Part shown: positions 1-6,842 of the stretch, in pieces | Position numbering within the stretch: position 1 is the first letter of the stretch | How the letters are laid out: each line of letters begins with the position of its first letter | Origin: Lentisphaerota bacterium | Lineage (GTDB): Bacteria > Verrucomicrobiota > Lentisphaeria > Victivallales > Victivallaceae | Length of the DNA: 64,000 bases | NCBI GenBank assembly: GCA_015061615.1 | Contig: SUWE01000001.1 | Location: 62,001 to 126,000, forward strand | Reading direction: 5' to 3' | The notes under the pieces: model-generated | Told to the model about the DNA's origin: nothing | The model's input: the letters and a program-made list of their open reading frames with translations, nothing else | Databases searched by the model: none | Translations under genes and position numbers: made by a program

Positions 1-2181
1 GTCAGTGACGGAACTATCGAATATTATGACGGAAAATCTTGGGTTGAGGGTGATAAACTTACCGTGTCAGACAATGGAACATATAAATTCCGTGTCACTG
101 ATGCGGCAGGTAATGTCACTGAAAAGTCAGTCACGGTCGATATGATCGACAAAGTTGCGCCGACTCTTGAGATTTCTGGTAACGCAACTGCGCCTACCAA
201 TCAGGATGTAGTTTTGACTGCAACCGCCAGTGATGGAACTATCGAATACTTTGCAAACGGCATATGGAATATTGGCAATTCTATTACCGTCACAGAAAAC
301 GGCACTTATCAATTCCGTGTAACTGATGCGGCAGGCAACATTACCGAGAAATCAGTCACCGTTGATATGATAGATAAAGTTGCCCCGATACTTGAGATTT
401 CAGGTAACGCAACTGCTCCGACCAATAAAGATGTTGTATTGACCGCGACCGCCAGTGACGGTACAGTGGAATACTTTGCCAACGGCAAGTGGAATAAGGG
501 TAACACTATCACCGCCAGCGAAAATGGAACATTCAATTTCCGTGTTACCGATGCAGCGGGCAATGTTGCCGAGAAATCTGTTGTCGTTAACATGATCGAC
601 AAAGTTGCGCCGACTTTGGAAATCAACGGCAATATCGATACTCCGACTAATAAAGATGTTGTATTGACTGCAACTGTCAGTGACGGTACAGTGGAATACT
701 TTAACGGAAAAGATTGGGTTGAAGGTAATTCTATCACCGCAACAGAAAACGGCACTTACCAGTTCCGTGTTACCGATGCGGCGGGTAATGTCACAGAGAA
801 ATCTGTCACGGTCGATATGATCGACAAAGTCGCTCCGATACTTGAGATTTCAGGTAACGCAACTGCGCCGACCAATCAGGAGGTGGTGTTGACTGCAACC
901 GCCAGTGACGGTACGGTTGAATACTTTGCAAACGGCAAATGGAATATAGGCAGTTCGTTGACCGCCACCGACAATGGCACTTATCAATTCCGTGTAACTG
1001 ATGCGGCAGGAAATGTTACCGAAAAATCGGTCATTGTCGATATGATCGACAAAGTCGCTCCCAGTAAGCCTGTTGCTTCTGCAGATGTGACTTCTGAAAC
1101 AAAAGATCCAGTTACCGTCAGTGCCGCATTCAGTAACGATTCCGCTGTAAAACAGTACAGCTTGGATAATAAAACCTGGTATAATTACACTTCTGGTGTG
1201 GTTATGGAAAGCAACGGAACGGTATATTTCAGGGGTATTGATGCCGCCGGAAACGTTTCTCAAGTTGCGGTTTACGAAGTGAATAACATTATTGCGGCTC
1301 CGGATGTCATTGACGGCGACCTTGACGGTAACGGCTTGGCGGATGTGATTTTGCGCCACACCAAGCAGGGATATTCTGGCGCATGGTTGACTACAGGAGA
1401 TAAAAAGATTATCAAGTGGGGAAGTCTCTCTGATATCAAGTCTGGAACTGAAATCCTCGGAACTGGTAAACTTGTCGGCTCTGCCGATGATGGGCAGGAT
1501 ATTTTCTTTGCTGACAGCAAAACTGTCGGAGCATGGAATGTCGTTGACGGTAAAGTCACTGGTTACAAGAGCATTATGAGTGTCAATGCGACTACTAATG
1601 TTATCGGTCTTGGAGACTTTAACGGAGACGGAGCAACCGATCTTCTGCTCCGCTCAACTTCAGGTGACCTCGGATTCTATGGAACCGATGGCACTGGCTG
1701 GGAATACCTCATCGGTCTTGGTAAAGAGTGGAGTGTTGCCGCTATCGGCGACCTCAACGGTGACGGGCTTGCTGATACCATTGTCCGCCATGATGCTGGC
1801 TTTGCTGGAACTTTCCTAACTCAAACTGATGGAACTGTCAAATGGGCTAACCTTGACACTTTGAAAAGTGATATGACCATTGTCGGAACAGGTGATTTCA
1901 ACGGCGATGGTGTCGATGATGTCCTCTTGCAGAAAGATGACGGCTGGGTCGGAGCTTGGCTCGTTGAAGACGGCAGAGTTGACAGCTTCATTGGTCTTTG
2001 CACCAATAAGAACACCATCGAACAGATCGCGGACTTCAACGGCGACGGAATCGACGATCTGCGTGTCCGTGACGGCAACGCAATCGGTGTCCTTTATGTC
2101 AATGGCGAAGACAATACCACATGGCAATACTTCCAGAGCGTCGGAACTGAATGGGATACCTCATTTTCAGCTCTTGCATAA
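1..2181 (+). CDS. Large repetitive surface protein, 5'-truncated by the window edge
   Basis: The frame is open from base 1, so the gene starts upstream. The GTG start at 64 in the ORF track is only a track artefact. The visible part is one partial and four full Ig-like repeats of 75 residues (DKVAPTLEISGN... to ...EKSVTVDMI), then one diverged repeat (DKVAPSKPVAS...). From about base 1306 it continues as a roughly 290-residue C-terminal module with five DxxGDG/DxDGNG loops (DLDGNGLAD, DFNGDGATD, DLNGDGLAD, DFNGDGVDD, DFNGDGIDD) typical of FG-GAP/VCBS, probably calcium-binding, repeats. It ends in SVGTEWDTSFSALA, the same end as the protein at 30640-33279. No membrane anchor or beta-barrel is visible at the C-terminus. 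The likely role is an extracellular adhesin or matrix protein. The family assignment is secure; the function is inferred. Confidence 0.8.
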   Translation, partial: VSDGTIEYYDGKSWVEGDKLTVSDNGTYKFRVTDAAGNVTEKSVTVDMIDKVAPTLEISGNATAPTNQDVVLTATASDGTIEYFANGIWNIGNSITVTENGTYQFRVTDAAGNITEKSVTVDMIDKVAPILEISGNATAPTNKDVVLTATASDGTVEYFANGKWNKGNTITASENGTFNFRVTDAAGNVAEKSVVVNMIDKVAPTLEINGNIDTPTNKDVVLTATVSDGTVEYFNGKDWVEGNSITATENGTYQFRVTDAAGNVTEKSVTVDMIDKVAPILEISGNATAPTNQEVVLTATASDGTVEYFANGKWNIGSSLTATDNGTYQFRVTDAAGNVTEKSVIVDMIDKVAPSKPVASADVTSETKDPVTVSAAFSNDSAVKQYSLDNKTWYNYTSGVVMESNGTVYFRGIDAAGNVSQVAVYEVNNIIAAPDVIDGDLDGNGLADVILRHTKQGYSGAWLTTGDKKIIKWGSLSDIKSGTEILGTGKLVGSADDGQDIFFADSKTVGAWNVVDGKVTGYKSIMSVNATTNVIGLGDFNGDGATDLLLRSTSGDLGFYGTDGTGWEYLIGLGKEWSVAAIGDLNGDGLADTIVRHDAGFAGTFLTQTDGTVKWANLDTLKSDMTIVGTGDFNGDGVDDVLLQKDDGWVGAWLVEDGRVDSFIGLCTNKNTIEQIADFNGDGIDDLRVRDGNAIGVLYVNGEDNTTWQYFQSVGTEWDTSFSALA
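148..1047 (+). repeat. Four tandem 225-bp coding repeats
   Basis: Units begin at the codon for the D of DKVAP at 148, 373, 598 and 823, with an exact 225-bp period. A partial copy occupies 1-147 and a diverged copy follows from 1048. Units are highly similar at the DNA level, so copy-number change by recombination is plausible. The array probably extends left of the window. Confidence 0.9.
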
Positions 2182-2188
2182 AATAAAT

Positions 2189-2235
2189 GGGGCTGAACGC
2201 AAAACATCAGGTTTTGCGCTCAGCCCCATTTTTTT
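2189..2235 (+). terminator. Strong bidirectional intrinsic terminator
   Basis: GGGGCTGAACGCAAAAC and GTTTTGCGCTCAGCCCC form a 17-bp stem with one wobble and an ATCAG loop, followed by seven T. It lies 8 bases after the surface-protein stop, between convergent genes, and can serve comM on the other strand too. A partial copy of it sits at 30385-30424. Confidence 0.92.
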
Positions 2236-2245
2236 CAGTTAAAAA

Positions 2246-3784
2246 TTATTCAAGATCACCCTTGCGGTAGTTTATTGATTCAAAAATATGTTCGTCTCCG
2301 ATATTTGCCGCTCCGGCAAGGTCGGCAATGGTACGCGCCACTTTCAATATTCTTGTGTACGCCCGCGGACTCAACTTGAAACGGTTGATCGCATCTTTCA
2401 GCAGTTTTTCCCCGGATGCTGGCAGTTCGCAAAACTCCTGCAATGCTTTCGGGGTCAGCTGGCTGTTGCAGTAAAATCCGTATTTTGCATAACGCTCCTG
2501 CTGGATTTCTCTTGCCCTGCACACCCTTGCGCGCATGACTGCACTTGATTCACCATCCGGAGCTTTCAGCAGCTCCGCTTCGCTCAGCTGGCGTACCGGA
2601 ACCCGCAGGTCGATCCTGTCCAGAAGCGGACCGGAAAGTTTTTTCAGATATCTTCTTTTTTCTTCGGCTTTGCATTGACAGCCCAGTTCTATTTCTCCTC
2701 TGCCGCAAGGGCAGGGATTCATCGCGGCACAAAGCATGAACCGTGCCGGAAAGCGGCAGCTGCCGGAGGCTCTGGAAACTGTCACGATCCCGTCTTCCAA
2801 CGGTTGCCGCATTACTTCAAGAACATTTCTTTTGAATTCTGGCAGTTCATCCAGAAAAAGCACTCCGTTGTGTGCCATGCTTATTTCTCCCGGACGCGGA
2901 TCCCTGCCGCCGCCGATCAATCCGGCATCGGAGATCGTATGGTGCGGGGAGCGGAAAGGACGGGTGTTCATCAATGGCGTTTCGGATGAAAGCAATCCAA
3001 GAACGCTGTAAATTCTGCTTGTTTCAAGAGTTTCTTCCAAAGTCATCGGCGGCAGAATGCCCGGCAGACGCATGGCAAGCATTGATTTGCCTGTTCCCGG
3101 AGGACCGACAAGCAGAGAGTTGTGGCTTCCCGCGGCGGCTATTTCCAGCGCCCGTCTTGCGGCAAGCTGACCTTTAACTTCGTCAAAATCACAGTTCCTG
3201 CCGACATTTTCCAAATCACCCAATGCCGCTTTCACCGGAGTTCCATGCCCGCGGTTGACCAGTTCCACCGCCTGGATCAGGGAACTTACAGCAAATACCG
3301 GGATTTTGCCATTAGCGGCAAGCGCCGCTTCTCTGGCGTTCACTTCCGGAACCAGCAGCGCGGAAATCTTCTTTTCTTCCGCCAGTTTTGCGGCAATCGG
3401 CAAAGCTCCTTTTACCGGACGGACGGAGCCGTCGAGTCCCAATTCTCCCAATACGGCGATTCTTCCGAGGCGTTCGGTATCGACACTGCCGCTTGCGCCG
3501 AGCAATCCCAATGCGATACCGAGGTCGAATGCTGCACCTTCTTTACGCAAGTCAGCCGGAGCAAGGTTTACTACTGTAAAACCTTTGGGAGGCATGAAAC
3601 TTGAACTTACGAATGCCGAATAGATACGGTCGCGGCTCTCTTTGACAGCCGCATCCGGCAGTCCGACGATGGAAATTGAGCTTTCTTTGACCGATATCGT
3701 GCTTACTCCTGTCAGATTCACTTCGATTTCAATCGGATAGGCATCGACACCGATAACTGTTGCTGAATAAAGTTTTGCGACCAT
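2246..3784 (-). CDS. comM: YifB/ComM family Mg-chelatase-like AAA+ ATPase
   Basis: A 512-residue protein of the usual ComM length. It starts MVAKLYSATVIGVDAYPIEIEV, carries Walker A GPPGTGKS around residue 226 and Walker B VLFLDELPEF, and has the CAAMNPCPCG motif of the Mg-chelatase C-terminal region. ComM is a hexameric helicase that promotes branch migration during natural transformation; in most bacteria only the family is assigned. It is the last gene of a minus-strand group with the kinase (6-base gap) and rsmD, and ends against the shared terminator at 2189-2235. Family is certain; a role in recombination here is inferred. Confidence 0.93.
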   Translation of the reverse strand: MVAKLYSATVIGVDAYPIEIEVNLTGVSTISVKESSISIVGLPDAAVKESRDRIYSAFVSSSFMPPKGFTVVNLAPADLRKEGAAFDLGIALGLLGASGSVDTERLGRIAVLGELGLDGSVRPVKGALPIAAKLAEEKKISALLVPEVNAREAALAANGKIPVFAVSSLIQAVELVNRGHGTPVKAALGDLENVGRNCDFDEVKGQLAARRALEIAAAGSHNSLLVGPPGTGKSMLAMRLPGILPPMTLEETLETSRIYSVLGLLSSETPLMNTRPFRSPHHTISDAGLIGGGRDPRPGEISMAHNGVLFLDELPEFKRNVLEVMRQPLEDGIVTVSRASGSCRFPARFMLCAAMNPCPCGRGEIELGCQCKAEEKRRYLKKLSGPLLDRIDLRVPVRQLSEAELLKAPDGESSAVMRARVCRAREIQQERYAKYGFYCNSQLTPKALQEFCELPASGEKLLKDAINRFKLSPRAYTRILKVARTIADLAGAANIGDEHIFESINYRKGDLE

Positions 3785-3790
3785 TCTGAA

Positions 3791-4804
3791 TTATTTTCCT
3801 TGCGTGATAAAAGGGAGGATTGAAACTTTTTTCAAATCATTGAGTTCCGGCAGCGGGGCAGTTCCCTGCCGCCAATCGTCCGTATCGGTCGTTATTCCGT
3901 AAAACTCAACTCTTTTGATCATATCATTGACATTGGTAGTGTCTGCTTTTACCGGATTTTCTTTTGCCAGTATCACCGTTTGTGACTCCGGGAAAAATGC
4001 CAATGCTTTCCGGTGGGGTATCCGTATCTGGTCGAGATAAAAATGGGAGAGAAAGAGCGTTGCTCCGGGATCGTTCACCTTTTCTCCTTCTGCAATTTCT
4101 TCCGGTGCGGCGGTTGAGTCAAAGATGACTCCGTTTTCATCTGTCCGGGTAAATTTCGGATATCCTGACAACACCTGAACTCTGCGTCTCTGCCAGTGGC
4201 GGCGGATATATTCCGCATTACGTTCCAAAGTTTTTTTCAGAAAACGCTCCGGAGCTTTTACTCCGGCATTTTCAAAGAGTTCCAAAAGCTGTGAATCATT
4301 GAGTATTGCCCGGAACTCAGTTAAAATGTGGAAACGTATTTTTTGCGGGACAAGCGGTACCAGAAAACGGGGAATACGGCAGATCGAGTCAACATCCACC
4401 AGTGAAAAAAGTTTGTTTTCCGGTGAATAGAGCAGATTTCCAAGGTGAAAATCTTTATGTATGAATCCGGCGTTAAGCATATTTTTCAACAATCCGGTCA
4501 GGGCGGTGAAAAATTCTCTGCCGGGCAGAGTTGTTTTGAGCAGTTTTTCAAGCGGAACACCTTTGAATTCCCGTGTCGCCAGATAATTGCCGGATTCCAA
4601 CTTTGTGAAAAAAAGCGGTTCAGTTACAGGAATGCCGGCTTTCTGCAAATCCTTTGCACAGGCAAACTCTCCGGCAAAAGAGTGATTTTTTCTGCGGTCA
4701 AGTTTTATGAAAATATCTCCGCTTTTGCGTACTTCGCGGATTTTGCCACTTTTGACGACGGTTGCTGAATTGAATATTTCTTCAAGATTTTCCGGAATGT
4801 TCAT
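3791..4804 (-). CDS. Lipopolysaccharide kinase (Kdo/WaaP-InaA) family protein
   Basis: A 337-residue protein kinase-like fold protein. Visible motifs are a candidate ATP-binding lysine in IFIKLD (about residue 34), the catalytic loop HKDFHLGNLL (about 116-125, Asp118) and a metal-binding DVD (137-139) in place of DFG. This is the pattern of the WaaP/KdkA/InaA group, which phosphorylates Kdo or heptose of the LPS core at the inner membrane; related kinases act on other substrates. No signal peptide or membrane segment is seen. Its stop overlaps the rsmD side by four bases (ATGA), indicating translational coupling. The C-terminal 100 residues are not recognised. The exact substrate is unknown. 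Confidence 0.75.
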   Translation of the reverse strand: MNIPENLEEIFNSATVVKSGKIREVRKSGDIFIKLDRRKNHSFAGEFACAKDLQKAGIPVTEPLFFTKLESGNYLATREFKGVPLEKLLKTTLPGREFFTALTGLLKNMLNAGFIHKDFHLGNLLYSPENKLFSLVDVDSICRIPRFLVPLVPQKIRFHILTEFRAILNDSQLLELFENAGVKAPERFLKKTLERNAEYIRRHWQRRRVQVLSGYPKFTRTDENGVIFDSTAAPEEIAEGEKVNDPGATLFLSHFYLDQIRIPHRKALAFFPESQTVILAKENPVKADTTNVNDMIKRVEFYGITTDTDDWRQGTAPLPELNDLKKVSILPFITQGK

Positions 4805-5370
4805 TTTATCACTCCGATAAGAAATATTGTACTGCCGAAGCGGCGGAACTGCATTTTATCCGGAAAGTTCGCGGAAATAAATTCTCCTGCCGCTCCGGGA
4901 GTGTCGGGGATTTCCCAAATAAGTGTGGCTCCCTGCTGCATCGAAGTAAACTCCTGATTTTCCGCAAGAGAATGGAAAAATTCCGCCGATTTTGCATAGG
5001 GCGGATCGGCAAATATCAAATCCGCTTTTCCCTGAATATGATGTTTGTAGCGGCTGAAATCACGCAGATCAAATTCCGATATGACCATATCTGCCTTGAC
5101 TCCGGCGGCGGATACTCTGCGGCAGTTTTCTTTTATGCACTCAATGTGCAGCGGATTATTTTCCACCATAAAGACCCATTTCGCACCGCGGCTGGCTGCC
5201 TCAAGTGCCAAAGCTCCGGAACCTGAACACAAGTCGATCACACCTTTGCCTTCAAAACTCCCGAGACTGTCAAACAGCGCTTTTCTTGCCCTGATGGCGG
5301 TCGGACGCACCGCACTGCCCGGAAGATCGGTCAGCAGCAGATTGCGTGCCATGCCTGAGATGATATTCAT
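4801..5370 (-). CDS. rsmD: 16S rRNA (guanine966-N2)-methyltransferase RsmD
   Basis: A 189-residue class I SAM-dependent methyltransferase. It has the SAM-binding loop VIDLCSGSGALALEAASRGA and the catalytic FADPPYAK (DPPY) motif of N2-guanine methyltransferases. The N-terminus MNIISGMARNLLLTDLPG...RPT matches the RsmD pattern in which the 5' segment binds rRNA. RsmD methylates G966 of 16S rRNA in assembled 30S particles. It heads the minus-strand group rsmD - kinase - comM and is transcribed divergently from prmA, another translation-apparatus methyltransferase, about 170 bases away. Confidence 0.93.
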   Translation of the reverse strand: MNIISGMARNLLLTDLPGSAVRPTAIRARKALFDSLGSFEGKGVIDLCSGSGALALEAASRGAKWVFMVENNPLHIECIKENCRRVSAAGVKADMVISEFDLRDFSRYKHHIQGKADLIFADPPYAKSAEFFHSLAENQEFTSMQQGATLIWEIPDTPGAAGEFISANFPDKMQFRRFGSTIFLIGVIK

Positions 5371-5426
5371 TCGTGAAATCCTTCTGTTACTCTGTTCCTC
5401 AGGTTAAAATAGCATCAGAATGCAGA

Positions 5427-5452
5427 TATTTCAAAGAACTTTCTTTGAAATA
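5427..5452. promoter_or_regulatory. 26-bp perfect inverted repeat in the rsmD/prmA divergent region
   Basis: TATTTCAAAGA and TCTTTGAAATA are perfect 11-base arms separated by ACTT. The right arm contains TTGAAA, which with TATTTT at 5467-5472 (16-base spacer) would make a prmA promoter, so the palindrome overlaps the putative -35. It could be an operator or a leader hairpin; no known site is recognised. Confidence 0.5.
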
Positions 5453-5539
5453 ACGCAAAATGATGATATTTTATATGCAAGGCACGCTTGTTCAAACTTT
5501 TTTGTCAGTTGCCGATGCAGTAAAAATGGAGAGTTTTTT

Positions 5540-6418
5540 ATGACAGATGATTTGCTTTTTGCTATTGATTTGGCTGATCCCAGCGGCGAGTTTGAACCTG
5601 CTTCTGAGTTGCTCAATGCTCTTGAAATGGAGTTCAGCAGTTTTTTTGACCGTGAGAACTGCACCGTCCGGCACACCGTTTACGCGTTGACAGAAGAAGA
5701 AGCTCAGGAAAATAAAGTACGCCTGACTGACGCTCTTGTCCAATGGAAAGAGTTCGGTGTGGAACTGGAAATGGGCGATATTTTCACCATTGCCAAATCC
5801 GATTGGAGCGAAGCATGGAAAAAATATTTCAAGCCGGTGGAAATTTCTGATAAACTGCTTATCCGGCCTTCATGGCTTGACGATGCTCCCAAAGCGGGAC
5901 AGAAAGTTTTGCAGATCAATCCCGGAATGAGTTTCGGTACCGGTCAGCATGCCACTACAAACTATTGCCTCAAATGTATCGACCGTTTTGCCGGAAGTGC
6001 AAAATCTCTGCTTGATGCCGGATGCGGTTCCGGTATCCTTGCCATTGCCGGAGCTTTGCTTGATTACGGTCCGATTGATGCTTTCGACTTCGATCCGGAA
6101 GCTGTTGCTGTCGCTGCGGAAAATGCGGAACTCAATCAGGTGAAAGATTTGATCAATCTTGAAGTCGGCAATGCCGCAGACTGGCAGGGCAGGGCGGAGA
6201 AGTATGATCTTGTCTGTGCCAACATTCTCGGTCATCTGCTGATTGCGTTCCGTTTCAATATCGTCAGCTGGGTGGCGCCAGGCGGAACTCTTGTGCTTTC
6301 CGGCATACTTGATCGTGATTTTGACAAAGTTTGCGCCGCATTTTCTGAAGCCGGAATGGTGGAAATTGAACGCTTCAAAGATAAGGACTGGACAAGCGGA
6401 ATATTCCGTTTTGCTTGA
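5540..6418 (+). CDS. prmA: Ribosomal protein L11 methyltransferase PrmA
   Basis: The ORF track opens at 5420, but the likely start is ATG 5540 (MTDDLLFAIDL), which has GGAG about 9 bases upstream; the 40 upstream residues do not resemble PrmA. The resulting 292 residues match family length. An N-terminal substrate-recognition domain precedes DWSEAWKKYFKP, a PrmA hallmark, then NPGMSFGTGQHATT, the SAM-binding loop DAGCGSGILAIAGALL and CANILGHL. PrmA trimethylates residues of ribosomal protein L11 in the cytoplasm. The gene appears monocistronic; the glycogen operon has its own promoter downstream. Confidence 0.9.
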   Translation: MTDDLLFAIDLADPSGEFEPASELLNALEMEFSSFFDRENCTVRHTVYALTEEEAQENKVRLTDALVQWKEFGVELEMGDIFTIAKSDWSEAWKKYFKPVEISDKLLIRPSWLDDAPKAGQKVLQINPGMSFGTGQHATTNYCLKCIDRFAGSAKSLLDAGCGSGILAIAGALLDYGPIDAFDFDPEAVAVAAENAELNQVKDLINLEVGNAADWQGRAEKYDLVCANILGHLLIAFRFNIVSWVAPGGTLVLSGILDRDFDKVCAAFSEAGMVEIERFKDKDWTSGIFRFA

Positions 6419-6457
6419 GCATACGGACGTTTCAACGAAAAAATATCCGGCGGGGAT

Positions 6458-6486
6458 TTGAAAAACTGTATCCGGTAGATTATATT
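6458..6486 (+). promoter_or_regulatory. Promoter of the glycogen operon
   Basis: TTGAAA (6458-6463), a 17-base spacer and TATATT (6481-6486) form a good sigma-70-type promoter. The transcript would start near 6493, with about 45 bases of very AT-rich leader before the CBM48 gene. AAAACTGTA and TACAGTTTT flank this AT-rich stretch as a 9-base inverted repeat. Confidence 0.65.
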
Positions 6487-6537
6487 ATATCATATTATAA
6501 TGTAAATATATTACAGTTTTTTCGTGAGGTGATTGAA

Positions 6538-6822
6538 ATGAAAGAGGTAAAACCTGCCCGCCGCAGGATGGTCGGTCTTGAGTACCGGGATGTTGTCGGC
6601 AGGAGTGTCGCTGTTGCCGGTTCATTTTCCGACTGGTCTCCCCGGACAATGAAAGATAAAGACAATTCCGGTGTTTACCGCTGCCGTCTGCTTCTTGAGC
6701 CGGGGGAGTATCAATACAAGTTTCTTGTCGATGGTCAGTGGAGAACTGATTCAAGTAATCCGGATTTTGTTCCCAATGAATATGGTTCGCTGAACAGTGT
6801 GCTTGTTGTGGTAAAACGTTAA
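6538..6822 (+). CDS. Stand-alone CBM48 (AMPK-beta/isoamylase N-type) glycogen-binding protein
   Basis: The start ATG 6538 (MKEVKPARRRMVGLEYRD) is preferred over the track start at 6415 because GTGAGGTGA lies just upstream and the extra 41 residues are unlike the family. The 94-residue product is essentially one CBM48: VAVAGSFSDWSP, then GVYRCRLLLEPGEYQYKFLVDGQW, then DSSNPDFVPNEYGSLNSVLVV. In AMPK-beta and related proteins the tryptophans of the SFSDW and KFLVDGQW segments contact glycogen. It has no catalytic domain. As first gene of an operon with glgP, glgA and glgB, it may tether or regulate these enzymes on the granule; that role is inferred. Confidence 0.85.
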   Translation: MKEVKPARRRMVGLEYRDVVGRSVAVAGSFSDWSPRTMKDKDNSGVYRCRLLLEPGEYQYKFLVDGQWRTDSSNPDFVPNEYGSLNSVLVVVKR

Positions 6823-6842
6823 AGAGAAAGATTTGATCAATT

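Noticed and set aside
5420-5539. Forty-residue N-terminal extension of PrmA in the ORF track
   Set aside because: No ribosome-binding site, unlike the family, and overlaps a promoter-like region with a palindrome; ATG 5540 fits better.
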